A stretch of DNA of 64,000 nt from Hofstenia miamia (Eukaryota > Xenacoelomorpha > Acoela): assembly GCA_004352715.1 (NCBI GenBank), contig SCFE01000085.1:175158-239157 (forward strand). The letters are read 5' to 3'. Each line of letters starts with the position of its first letter. Within the stretch, counting starts at the first letter, position 1. The translations under genes and the position numbers were made by a program. The notes under the pieces were generated by a model that saw only the letters and a list, made by a program, of their open reading frames with translations, made no database searches and was not told the DNA's origin. Positions 1-12,900 of this stretch are shown in pieces.

Positions 1-3000
1 AAAATTACAATAGATATTGGGACAGTGCATAATACAATGTTAATTTACAATAAAATTGAAACGCATTTTCTACTCCTAGATTGCTATATTTCTTAAATTG
101 CGCAACATATTTGTCCAATGTTTACGATCGTCGTCAAGGGATACGATGATTTAATATTTCGTTTGCTTTATACGAATTGCGCAATATTACTCCTTTTTTC
201 TTAGAATATTTTTATTTTCTAAAGGTAAGCACCTGATTGCTTGTTGTTACTAAACAATTTTTCTTTAATGAAATGATAGTTATATTTTTATGTGCCTGTG
301 ACACATGTATTAAGTTCAGGTTTCATATTCTTCAAAGTTTTTGACATCATTTCTCTTAGGCAGTTCATGTATTGACGTTTTTACATCTATTAATCATGAT
401 TTTGGTAGTGGACGTAGAAGTAAGTCCAAAATTTTAGTAGGAACTTGTATTTTTTTCTACTAGTCATTTCAATTTTATTGTTTGCCGTTCAATAATATTC
501 TTCGCCCGTCGCATTTGTTGCTATAGTACTTTGGGTGAATATGCAAAAAAATCACCAGGGCATTATATGTACTAATGCTAAAAAAGTTATAGAGACTGGC
601 AAGGGTCCATTTGCGTCTTTTCAGATAGAAGACTAGGTGTGGCAAGTATGTGTTTTATGGCTGGAAATTGAATGAAAGTTACGTCTTCTACCATGTTATT
701 GTATTTCTAAAAAAAGAAAACTTATTTCGTAGAAAAATGTCAAATAGTTAAATTATCAAGCTAGGAGAGATATCACAAGAAGGAGCAAGGTTTCTTGCCG
801 ATCCAATGTATTGTGCAGTAAGTTGCAAGTTCAGTTTGACTAACGTCGGAAGTCCTGCCAATTTATTATATATATATATATATATATTATGACCGTAATT
901 CTATCTCATTTATGAAACAAACACAATTGTATTTTCGAATTAATGTTTGTCTACATAAATTATTTAAAAAATGTTACTAAATATCAATGTATATGCTCTT
1001 TTAGTTTTATAGTAATGGCATTAAGTATCACCGCGTGGAGTACCCAGGTATTCCATGGATATTAATCGGTTAAATCAACTATTTAATAATACTGCCTTAT
1101 AATCTATTTCTTGGGATAGTTCTGTTCAGATTAGTTATAAAATAACATAAAAAATCTACAATTCAATAGCTAAATGCTGATATAATCTGTAGCTCCAGGA
1201 AAAAACTCCAGCTTTGAAAAACTGATTAATGCCGTATTAATATGACTGTCTGGGTAGGGACCATAGCGGGCATAGAATCAGGCTTCTATGCTATAGGCAT
1301 GGACCGGGCATACGAGCTCTGAACATAATGTGATTATATTTTTTAAAATCAATGATTTGAAGTATATTATCGATTTGTAAAAATGTTCTATCTATCTATT
1401 CAATATATCTATCTATGTATATGTATGTATATGTATTCATTGTCTTCATGAAATTTTACAGAGTTATATTTCAGTGTCAACTTCTCACATTGCATTGGTA
1501 AAAATATAATTAGTACTTATGTACAGTGGCAGTGGAGGTTGTGACAAGGGGGGGACTCTACCCCCTAAAATGTATCATTTATACAGTGAGAGTTCTCTTA
1601 TTTAATATATTTCCTTGGTAATATATGTAATTTTTCTTACGGACTGAAAGTTACAGTATCAAAATTATAATTTCAATTACAAATAACTTATGACTTCAAA
1701 GTGTCTTTCGAAATGCTATGGAAAAGTAACTTGTCCCCCCCCCTCCCCATTATCCAAAATTTGTTCGACAGCCACTGCATTGGTATGTAACATTGTAACT
1801 GTAAACATAGGCAATTCAGGTATTAACTTCAGAAGACGTTCAATATAGTTGGAAATAATGTAGTTTACTATCAAAAATATAGATAATTGGAGACAAAGGA
1901 TCTTGATGGTTTCTTCATATACTGTTTTCAAGATTGTATTTTAGAGAAACAATGCAATGTAAGAGCTGCTCTGCAGACACCAAAACCATCTCTTAATCAC
2001 CATTTCATCAATATTTTTAGGAAAGTGCGAAATGCACCAATTAAAATCAATGTTCTTATGAAGACTTTCTGTTCAGTTGAAATAATCGGTCACCATTTCT
2101 TCAAATTGTCATTTTGACTGAATTCCATTCACTAACTTTTCTTCTTCCAAAAGCATTATTATGCAGATGAATTTCTGGAAAGTGATTCTACAGGAAGAGA
2201 AAATACTCACTCTCATTCAATTGATTTATTCCAAGTACTGGTCCAAAAATAAAGTTATCTATATTTCGTTAAGGTGCACAACCTGCGTGATTTGACTGTT
2301 TCCGGTCCCAAATGGTAAAACTTCCTAATATCACTGATGAGAGGCAATCAATGCAGAGGACCAATGAACTTAAAAGAATTCGTCAATTATGAAACTTCTA
2401 ATATTCATTAAAATGATTAATTGTAATTCCATGTCAATTCACATCAACAGGTTTGAATAGATGTTAGAATTATCATTTTATATTGGGACCTAATAGTGAA
2501 AAAATATTTTCGCTACTTGGAATATATCGAAAATATGGCTAGCCATATGCATACGCATTCAGAAATATGTACAATTAATTTGAATGGCTGACATAGGCTA
2601 CGCTGCCATAGGATTAAAAACAAAGGTCAAACATAGTTCACACGAAGTTTGCAAATCATAATAGGGCACTATAAAATCATTTTCTTTAATGATAATAGGT
2701 AGCACTCAATTAACCAAAATATTGCAATATTATATTTCCAGCAAACTCATATTGCAATATATTTACTTTGAATTTTTTGTATTGAAATTATTACAAAGCC
2801 CTGTTCACCTTCAGCTGATAACGCTATTATTATAAACATAAATTTGTGTATTACTGCCTCCGAAGCTTTAGGAAAATTGAAATTCAAAATTTAGTAAGAT
2901 TCCATTACATTGATACATTTTTCATTTTCTTTAACTGATATTAAACCGTTTCTAAGATGTGTTTGATTACACATTTGCAAAAATGGACAGGAGAATTTGA

Positions 3001-3136
3001 AGTGTGTTAAGTGTTTTCCGAGGTTATTTAAGTTAAGATGAAGAATACATCATCTATCTAGAGATTTACAAAATAATATATTCTAGCATTTTCAATAAGC
3101 ATTTAACGAAAATCACTTAAAAATTTACTTATTTAG
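1..3136. other. Argonaute upstream region, no coding sequence seen
   Basis: No recognisable protein or RNA gene is visible. The stretch holds a short (TA)n run at 866-888 and a small inverted-repeat element at 1524-1777, listed separately. It should contain the promoter and first non-coding exon of the Argonaute gene. A polypyrimidine-poor but AG-ended acceptor (…ttatttag|g) at 3131-3136 suggests that the start codon lies in an internal exon and that transcription begins further upstream. I cannot place the promoter. Confidence 0.5.
1524..1777. repeat. Candidate short TIR element (MITE-like)
   Basis: The left end reads CAGTGGCAGTGG and is followed by a G tract. The right end is the reverse complement, beginning CAGTGGCTGTC, and is preceded by a C tract, so the termini are inverted and similar. 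Flanks cttatgta and cattggta are only partly alike, so an 8 bp hAT-type duplication is possible but not clear. There is no coding content. This may be a small non-autonomous DNA transposon. Confidence 0.35.
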
Positions 3137-3144
3137 GTGAAAGT

Positions 3145-3413
3145 ATGCCTAGAAAACGAAATAAAAAAAACAGGTCTAAGCAAGCTACAAATAAACAACG
3201 GTTGGAGCAAAATCAATCAAACAGAAAAAATGATTCAATGGGACAGCAATCCATCGAAACATCCAGTAGAGATGTCCAACCATCTGGTAGAAATGGTTCT
3301 TCCCAACAAGGGGAATCGCAATTGCCAACGACAAGCTCACTCAATAGTGATGCAATTACAAATAAAAGCAAAGAATTAGAAAATCAATCTGAGGTTGAAG
3401 ATAATGCTTCCAG
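3145..3413 (+). CDS. Ago: Argonaute coding exon 1: disordered basic N-terminus
   Basis: Encodes residues 1-89 and two bases of codon 90. The segment starts [12 protein letters not shown] and is rich in Q, N, S, K and E with no fold visible, as in the variable N-termini of arthropod Argonautes. The donor is cag|gtaaat at 3413/3414. The acceptor tag|gtgaaagt ends at 3136, eight bases before the ATG, so the start codon is probably in the second transcribed exon. The join to 6151 (ag|a) restores an arginine codon and the frame. Confidence 0.85.
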
Positions 3414-4538
3414 GTAAATTTGAGTACGCCAGGGTAGGAATTTTTACCAATGACGTTTCAGAATTCGATTCTTGTATTTTACAATATTATTTTGTTAATG
3501 AACAGTATATACGAGGGTTATTGAAATCGACTTGAGACCTCAATTATAAATAAAAGACAAACACAGCTTTAAACAAACTTATTTATCACTTACAATATAA
3601 TCCATGAACTTTTCTATGGTGGATTGTCAGCGTCGAGAAGGGTTTGCAACCCAATTTTCAAAGCGGTTTTTCTGCAGGTTTTTAAGTTGTGATCGATGGA
3701 CAAAAATCCTTGATCCGGAACTGGCTCTTTGAGCCCTGCAAAGAGGTGGAAATCGCATAGGGCAAGTCATGTAAACACTCCTGAATGTCCTAGCACTTCC
3801 CAGCCCAGCCTGAGGATAGCTAAAGATGGGTGCATCTTTGACGCTGGAGTTGCCATCTCGAAATCTGTCAGCCCATCGTTTCACGGTCATAAGACTAGAC
3901 ACTCCTTCTCCAAGAGCTCGAGCGAGCTCTGCTTAAACAGCCGGAGCTAATTTTCTTTGGAGCTGAGCCAAATTTAGTAATAGTTAGAATTTCTTAATGG
4001 ATCCTTATATCGTATTTTGACTTTATGAACGGGAAAAGGAAAAATTTGAATTTGAGTTGAGTAAGTTAACAATTGAAACAACACAATTTTAAAACATCTA
4101 TAGTCAGCTCAGTTTTCAAATATGGTAGCATCAAAAAATTATTTAATTCGATTCACTATAGTAGAAGCTGTGATCAAGAGCTCAAGAATTTTTTAATAAC
4201 CCTCGTAAGTAGAATATAAAAATGCATAAATATAACCTCGTCAGCGTCACTAAATGAAAATAAAAAAAAGCTTAAACTTTTTTGTATCATTAGTTTATAG
4301 GTGATACAGATAATACACCAGGAAAAAATTTCTGCTCTAACTCTCTCCTAGGATAAATATATACTTAGTCCTATATTTAGTACTTTGCGTCTTAACACAT
4401 GAAATTCTGTTGCATATTTATATTTAAAGTTTGATCACAACATCCTAAATTCATACAAAATAATCTTCTAATTGAAAAATTTAAAACAAAAATGGAACTT
4501 TCATTAATAAAAATCTAAGAAAAAATTATTTTTATTTA

Positions 4539-4574
<36 letters not shown>

Positions 4575-4877
4575 TATATGTATATATATATGAATATATA
4601 TATATGCATATATACATATATATATATATAAATATATATGTATATATATACATAGATGGGCTTTGGATACAATTTTCAAAATATCTACAAGACGCTGGAT
4701 ACAAAATTTTTTTGAAAAAACCTTAAACTCATACATTAGAAATTAAACCCCTATTCCAAATGCGCAATGTAAAAATTTTTGGATAAAATAAATCATTCTG
4801 GCTTTCCACAAAAAAGGCGTTGGATACTATAGAAAATCGGCTGGCAGTGGGTACAAATCCCGTAGTATCTAGAGCTC

Positions 4878-4908
<31 letters not shown>

Positions 4909-5103
4909 NNNNNNNNNNNNNNNNNNNNNNNNNNNNNNNNNNNNNNNNNNNNNNNNNNNNNNNNNNNNNNNNNNNNNNNNNNNNNNNNNNNNNNNNNNNN
5001 NNNNNNNNNNNNNNNNNNNNNNNNNNNNNNNNNNNNNNNNNNNNNNNNNNNNNNNNNNNNNNNNNNNNNNNNNNNNNNNNNNNNNNNNNNNNNNNNNNAT
5101 ATA

Positions 5104-5141
<38 letters not shown>

Positions 5142-8100
5142 TATATGAATTATTGAAAATTAATAGGCAAATGCACTCAGAATTTCAAGGCCTCAGCAAG
5201 ACGAATTCCACAAAATTTGAAAATATAACCAATGTTAATTACAAAATTATGCCCAAATTTGGTTAGGGACAGATTGGTAAAAAATGCAGTTTTTTCCCAA
5301 CATGTTATTGGTAAATATTTTTCAAGGTATAAGTCAATGAACTCAATACAGTCACAGAGTCCTAAATTTAGTACTAATTACAAAATATATTTTTAGTGAC
5401 AAAAAATAAATTTTAATAAAAAGTTTGAATATGAATAGCAAATATGCACTTAGATATATATTCAAAGCAATTATTGAGGCAATCAAATGCTTAAATATCA
5501 TATATTACAAGAAGAAACCAAACTTTTGACTTTTGTTTTCTTGTCATCACAATGTAATTGCAATAATTCTAATTCTAAGGCTAACAGAAACTTGAAAGAA
5601 AAATTACGGGTAGTGAAACTAACAAATAGTCATTACTTTAATGTACAGCTAGAAATAGTGTGGATTTGTCTCTGAAGAGGCATGCTCTAGAAATGTTTAT
5701 AATAAGTACTAAATTTAGTACTCGGACGCTGACGAGGTTAAGTTCGGACAAAAGCATTGTTGCAATTAACTTTGATATACGTCATAAGCATTACTTCAAA
5801 GAAATTTAGTTAGTTGTAATTTATTATCAGAAAAAATAACGAATTTTCTTATTTACATTTTTCGAATTTGGAACAACACTGTTGATCTAATAAAAAATAA
5901 TTCAAGAGAAGCGTGATTTCTATTCTGGAGTTTCTAAAAACATAAATTGTTTGAATATTGAAAAAACTTTCACTCAGATACAGCCCTTTGAATATTGCAC
6001 TAACATATGAATTACCATGTATATTAAAACAATTCTCATAAAATTTTTTAATCAAACAATATATTACATACAATAGCTAAGCAAAGCCTATCAGAACATG
6101 AATCAAATTCTAAACTAGAATTTGCTAGATTTGTGTTAATACATATTTAGATCAGAGTTGAAGAGGCGGCCAGATGACGGTGGAACAGTAGGAAAGTCCG
6201 TTTCTCTTCATGTTAATCACTTTGAAATTGAGTTTAAGCCTGCAACAGATAAAGCATTTCGCTACGATTTTTCTATATCAGTGAAAGGAAAGTATGTTCA
6301 GCTCTCAAAGCTGTTGAGATGGGAAATCTTTAAAAAATTAGTTGCAGAAATCCCTTTGAATGATAAAGGAAATATTCTTCTGCACTATGATGGGAATACA
6401 AATATTTATACAGTGGCGAGACTTGATGACATTTGTAAAGAAGTCAAAATTGAAGAAAATGGCGAGGAGCAAAGTTTTACAGTCAACATTAAGCATGCTG
6501 AAGTTATTGATATGAAGTTTACCGAATTCATTGATATGAAGAAAGCCAATTTTCCAATCTATAAAGCTCTTCAAGTACTTGATACTGCCTTGAAGAATAG
6601 ATTATGGAAGCAATCAATATATTCCAAGAGGCATTTGTTTGATCCAAATCCGGAAAAAGATAAGATTTCGGATGAGCTAGTTGTATGGAAAGGCTACCAA
6701 GCCAGCTTTAGACCATGCTGGAAAATTACTTTAAACCTAGATTTATCATTCAAGGCCTTTTATAACGAGCAGTCAGTTTTAGATCTGTTGAAGTCTACGT
6801 TTAACTATATACCAAAGATGTTAAATAAATATCAATTCGAAAAATTTAATAATGTAATGAAAGGGTTAAAAATTACAACTAATCATTTGAAATTCAGAAG
6901 AAAACAAGTTGTTAAGAGAATCGTAGCAGATACTGCTAAAAATTCTTATTTTAATCACAATGGTGAGAAGATTAATATAGCACAATATTTCAGTACCAAA
7001 TACAAAATAGAGATCATTCATGCAGGCTTACCTTTAATTGAAGTGGGCCAAAACAAAAACAAACTTCCTCTTGAACTTTGCACAATTATGGAGCAGCCAA
7101 ACAATCACAAACTGTCACCTGAGCAACAGCGGGAGATGATAAAATTATCTGCGATAAAGCCACCTGAAAGAATGAAAATGATCAAGAAGACCCTTGAAAA
7201 CCGTCAATTCTCAGATGACGAATACCTTAAAGAATTTGGCATTTCAGTTTCAAACGAAATGATGGTAGTTGAAGGTCGACTACTTCCTCCACCATTTATA
7301 AATGAAATCGAACACCAAATCGAGCCAGGAAAGTTCAAATTTAATAGCATTAAGGAATTTAGATCCCTTAGTACATTACCGAGGTTTTGTATTGTACTGC
7401 CAGAAAGACCAAAAAGACAAGACGTTAAGGAAGACATGGCTAAAACATTTTTCAATTCACTTTTTAGCATTGTAAAAAAAGAGAAAGACTCAAATTGGTC
7501 CTCTAATAAGAATTATGATTTTAAGAAAATTTCGAATTCCAACGAAATTAAATCTTTGATAAAAAAAATATTAAGTGAACGTAACATTGATCTCGTCTTT
7601 TGGATATTACCCTCTGGGGATGAGGATGATTGGTACAAAAAAATAAAATATCACTCTGATGGGCAGTTGATGACGCAATGTGTAAAGGATAAATTAGTAA
7701 GTGATATGATACTATATAAAACTTAATAATGAATTTCTATGAGGATATAGTTAAAATAATATTCTCTTAGATTTATCATTGTTTTCTCTGTCTTATGCTC
7801 GAAATTATATTTCATGTAATGTAATGCGACTTAAAGATAGAACATTTTTTGCTTTGACTTCACGTTAATATAGAGAGCATATCAGATGATTAATTTCACA
7901 TTTTGCCCTTGTCGACAAAATCCTGCTTACTTATTTAATATTTACAAATGATCTACACTCTATATATATATATATAAATATATAAGATTAAAAATTGAAG
8001 CATTTGGACTTAATTTATAAATAAACGAGAAAATGCTTTCAAAATTGAGTGCTTGACGCAAGAATAAAATGTCATTAACTATGTCTACATTCAACCTCTG

Positions 8101-9143
8101 AAGTCTTTTTATGAGAACTTGGTTGGCGCTGCTAACTACTGACTCTGAAAAAGTTGAGGATGCTACCTGATTCTGTCCATGTTAAGTTATGCTCTCCTCA
8201 ATGCAGAGTTGGAAATGGTCCTCTTTTTCCTGGAGCGATACAGGACCAGGCCGAATATATCAGGACCGAACCAGTTTAAACTGTAAAGATTTGGAAAGTT
8301 TGGACTACTTGATGAGGTTGTTAAAAACGCAACCCTTAAATTGATTTTGCTATTCACCTGGGATGCCAGTTGTACGTATTTCTGAATTCTTGACAATATT
8401 TCGATTACAACATTCTTACTCACATGAGTGACATCCGCCTCAATCATTAGTAACGTTTTGCAGAACAGTTTTCACAGTTCCATGTTAAACTGAAAAGTAT
8501 GTATTGTTTTGCATTAAGGAAGTCAATAAAAGAACTTTGGCTTACTGTACACATTTGATAAAAAAGCGTTTGCACACTGACCATCTAATTTTTTTAGAGT
8601 CCATTATTTTCAATTACTTGAGAATTTTTCATTTGAACATTGTGAACACATTGTGTTACTACTAATGTTGGCTAACGTTGATCATGAACGTCTATAACAC
8701 TAACTGGACTGGAGCAAATGATCATTTAGCCGCAGCATTTGGCCGATTTCACTCAATCATTTATAATTCCGCTCTTTTATGAGTGAATTGAAGAGCGGAA
8801 TTAATAAATGATTGAGTGAAATCGGCCAAAGGTTGCTGTTATTTATTCATTTGTCCCAGTCCAGTTAGTGTATAGAAGTTCACGCTATGGAAAAAGCATA
8901 CTTGCTTCGTAGCAGGTATAACAGTGAAGGCACTAATTACTTGAGCAAAAAGAAGATTTTTTAAAGGAATACAACAAAAAACTCGGTTGTTTTCATATCC
9001 TTCAGTAGATGGGGAAGCTTTAGTTTTAAAAGTATTTTGTAAAATCAAAAAAGAGAAAAAATAGAAAGTTTGCGAGACAATTCTATAACGTAAATTTCCT
9101 CAGTTTAATTCACAGGACACTCAGCAAAACTGTCCACAATGAA

Positions 9144-9178
<35 letters not shown>

Positions 9179-9263
9179 NNNNNNNNNNNNNNNNNNNNNN
9201 NNNNNNNNNNNNNNNNNNNNNNNNNNNNNNNNNNNNNNNNNNNNNNNNNNNNNNNNNNNNNNN

Positions 9264-9306
<43 letters not shown>

Positions 9307-9906
9307 TTAAAATGTATTTATATATAAGTATAATATAAATATATAAAATATACATATATAAGATCTGGTAACGATTAATTTATTTTCAATAGTTAACTCA
9401 TAAGAAATTAAAGATTAATTAATAGTTAACTTTTTAGTTCAATCAAAACTAAAATTTTTGACAAATTCAGTCGAAAAAGCGAAATGAACTAGGTGTTTTC
9501 TCTTTTAAATATGGTCATATAACGAACAACGCAAACATACAAACCTTATTTGATTCAAATGATGAACGCGTCTTGTAAACAATGTAACCAACAGAACAAA
9601 ATAATTGAATCTGATTAATAGTTAACCAAAAATTTTTTCGTTAAAATAAATTTGCGTTTAATCGATTAAATTATCTATAATATATATATATNNNNNNNNN
9701 NNNNNNNNNNNNNNNNNNNNNNNNNNNNNNNNNNNNNNNNNNNNNNNNNNNNNNNNNNNNNNNNNNNNNNNNNNNNNNNNNNNNNNNNNNNNNNNNNNNN
9801 NNNNNNNNNNNNNNNNNNNNNNNNNNNNNNNNNNNNNNNNNNNNNNNNNNNNNNNNNNNNNNNNNNNNNNNNNNNNNNNNNNNNNNNNNNNNNNNNNNNN
9901 NNNNNN

Positions 9907-9941
<35 letters not shown>

Positions 9942-12900
9942 GTAGTTACTGCTAAATAATACCATTGTGATAGGTTTTTCCGATCGAATAAAATTCCGAT
10001 AAAATTTATAAATTATAAAGTTAAGCTTAGAATTTTTTCAGGTTCAATTTCGGTCATAAATTTTTAAGTCAGATCTGATTTTGGTAGTCAATTTTCATGT
10101 TTATTTCGAGCAATAAACTTAATCTGGTCGGACTTGATTCAAGTTTTGATAATAGCGTCAATGTCTAGAAATACTTCATATATTAAAATTTTTTAAATAA
10201 TTCTGGTGCACATCAAGTTTAAATTTTAACCGAACACTTGATTACCCAACCTTCCACCGGTCCAGCTAAATTCATATCCAACATAGTCACTAGTGTTAGA
10301 ATTTGAGTGCCGAATCGGTAAAAATTTTTCCGAGTTCTCTAAAACAAGTGATTATAAATGTAGCTACAGTCATTAAATCTTTAGCCATTTTAAAGCATTA
10401 TCTAGTATGTTTCTAAAATCTTTTACATTTTTTAATTAAACATTTGTTCTAAAAATTTAGGTGAAGAAATGTCGTTATAATGCACTTCAGAATATTGTAT
10501 TGAAGTTAAATGCGAAACTTGGTGGTACATCTACTTCAATACACATGAAGGATGAAATCTTGCAGAATATTTTTTCAAAAAATAAATTTATGCTGTTAGG
10601 TGCAGATGTCACGCATCCAGCGCCATCGGCTAAACACTTACCATCATATGCTGGGGTTGTTGCCAGTCTAAATGACGATTTTTCGCAATATGCTGGCTTG
10701 CTTCAATGTCAGAAACCAAGAGTAAATGCTTTCGTTTTATTCATTAACCTTTTTAGCTGATTTTCTTATAGTTATTTACGAACTATCTATATTGTCACAT
10801 AATTCTAAAAGCGAACACAATGCTTGTTTTGCAAAACGTATTTTAGTAAGAATTTCATACTGACAGTGATCGGTTGACGTAATCGAAAGTCTACTGAAGT
10901 GACGGCCTCGGCAAGAAAAATTTAATAAACAAAAATGAGGTCATGTTGTTTTAAAAAATTTTCAATGATAATCAAAATTAATATCTAGTAATGTTAAATA
11001 TTTATAAAGCTGTTGTAAATTTTGATAAAAAGCAGCAAATATTTTTACTAGGGGTTCAGGTTCTGCACACTTTGAGTAATCCGGTTTGCAAAGACTACGT
11101 TGTTAACCACGCAATTATTTGGGCAACCACTTTCTCGACCTAAAAAATCCGTTTATAGGCTAACGAGATGACATAAAATTTTAATTTCTAGCAGCTAAAT
11201 CTAGACTTAAAAAATGAATCAATTTAAAATTATCAATTGTTCAATTCCAAATTGTTATTCACGTAACAAATTATATAATTTTCGATTATTTTCGTCAAAG
11301 TTTCTGTCGTCTGATAGCAAATTTTTTAGTTTGCTAAATGATCTATTGAGATCTCCATAAAATCTTGATTTTTGTCAATTCTTTGCTCAACATAATTCAA
11401 AATATTTGCTGGATCAAGAAGTCTCAATTGATCTTTCAATTCATTCAATTTCTCATTTGCCTCAAAAATTGTGAATTTACATTTTCCAACGTTTTCACGA
11501 TTGATATCAGGAATTTGTATTCTAGAACTTGTTTCAGCTCAATTTCAACAATGGCATTGCTTACTGCTGGTTTTGCCCTTTTAGCAAGAAGGCCATTTGT
11601 TCTCTATGCCACATAAATTTTTTTGCTTTGTAAAAATGTTCTGTATAATATAGAGCTGCTTCTAACCAAGAACCCCACCTGGAAAGGAGTGGAGTCGGAG
11701 GATGAGCAAAAGAACTAAACAGCTGAACTCTTTGTTTGTTTCGAACTGTCAATGTTTTCACAGAATAAATCAATTTTTCTATGTTCAAGAAGAAAGCTCA
11801 AACTTTTCCAGCACAATTATGCACCAGGTGCGCCAGACACGTTACATGTGGAAGATTTTCCTCAGTTGACCATTTAAGACGCTGCATCTGATAAAAACAG
11901 TTTGAAGTTAGATCTGTCAATGTTCATTCTCTTCAGGGCGGCGCCTACGATCTGCGCCACATAATCTGAATTAACAGAAGAAGACGCAATTTTGCAGGAT
12001 AGTAGATAGCTTTTATTGGGTTCTTCCGAGTCTCCACACATAAGATAAGATAAGATAAGAATTTATTAAAAATTAGAAAGAACATCTGATAGTAATCTAA
12101 AAAGCCTTATTTAAACAAAATTGATAAAAAGTACAATCTGCAATCATGTTACCAAAGTTCAGGTTTTCAAAAAACGAGTTGAGAACAAGTTTTTGTTTTT
12201 CTTGATAAGCAACTTATAAGGTGCAGGATTCCGTTTCCGCTAATGATCTTCACTGTACTGGTAACACGTCCTCGAAAACATGATTGTCCGTATGCAATAT
12301 AGTTTCATATAAAGATGAATCTGCTTCACCAACTAATCGTTTAAATGTCTTGAAATCTTCAATCACACCATAAGTAACCAGTCGTTTTTGAAGTGCATCA
12401 ATTTTTTTCTGTTCACCCACATTAACTCCACCCCAAACAGTCAGGCAATACTTTATTTGACTAAGGAATATACATATATACAGGGTTTGTAATTCAACAA
12501 AATTGTAGCCATTGAATTTCAGATTTTTGAGAAGAAAACCTTTCTGAGCAAGTTTACTGCAAAGTAATCGAACATGTTTATGAAAGGTCAAATCATCTGA
12601 TAAAGTAAATCCCAGTATTTTTGCATGCTTCACTCGTTTGATTCCAAAGGTTTCACCAGGATCAGTGTCACATGACCAGTTTTAAAATAGTTCTACTGGC
12701 TTTGAGGCATCTAAAACAAAGTTATTTGCATTACAGCTTTATATGTTTCAAAACGTTTTCAGAAATGTCATAATTCATACCATCAACTACTACGTTTTAT
12801 ATCATCGGCAAACTTCGTGAGATGGACATCTTCATGATGATATGATAGCCCATTATAAACAATTTTGAATAAGGGAGGCCCTAGGACAGTCCCTTGCGGT

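Larger units (their letters stand above)
4235..5738. mobile_element. TA-flanked inverted-repeat element, non-coding
   Basis: The ends ACCTCGTCAGCGTC (4235-4248) and GACGCTGACGAGGT (5725-5738) are exact inverted repeats, flanked by TA at 4233-4234 and 5739-5740. This fits Tc1/mariner-type insertion. The interior has no transposase. It contains (TA)n tracts at about 4541-4652 and 4880-5138 that surround a 190 N gap (4909-5098). A palindrome, exact at 5705-5722, recurs in near-exact form at 4367-4384 and 5358-5375. It lies in Argonaute intron 1. Confidence 0.6.
7697..10460. other. Argonaute intron 2
   Basis: Non-coding. It contains the foldback at 8697-8871 and two TA microsatellites with gaps (9149-9305 and 9678-9938). 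A 86-codon open stretch on the - strand at 8187-8447 ([17 protein letters not shown]…) is unrecognised. It may be a transposon remnant or chance. Confidence 0.8.

Noticed and set aside
1240-1320. Hairpin CATAGAA…TTCTATG as a possible tRNA
   Set aside because: No A and B boxes at tRNA spacing and no acceptor stem.
4504-5140. Several Ile-Tyr reading frames on both strands
   Set aside because: They are translations of (TA)n repeats and of N runs. The same holds at 9110-9355, 9675-9965 and 21550-21833.
8187-8447. 86-codon - strand frame in Argonaute intron 2
   Set aside because: No recognised motif or neighbouring transposon structure, and the start is not supported. Recorded only in the intron entry.
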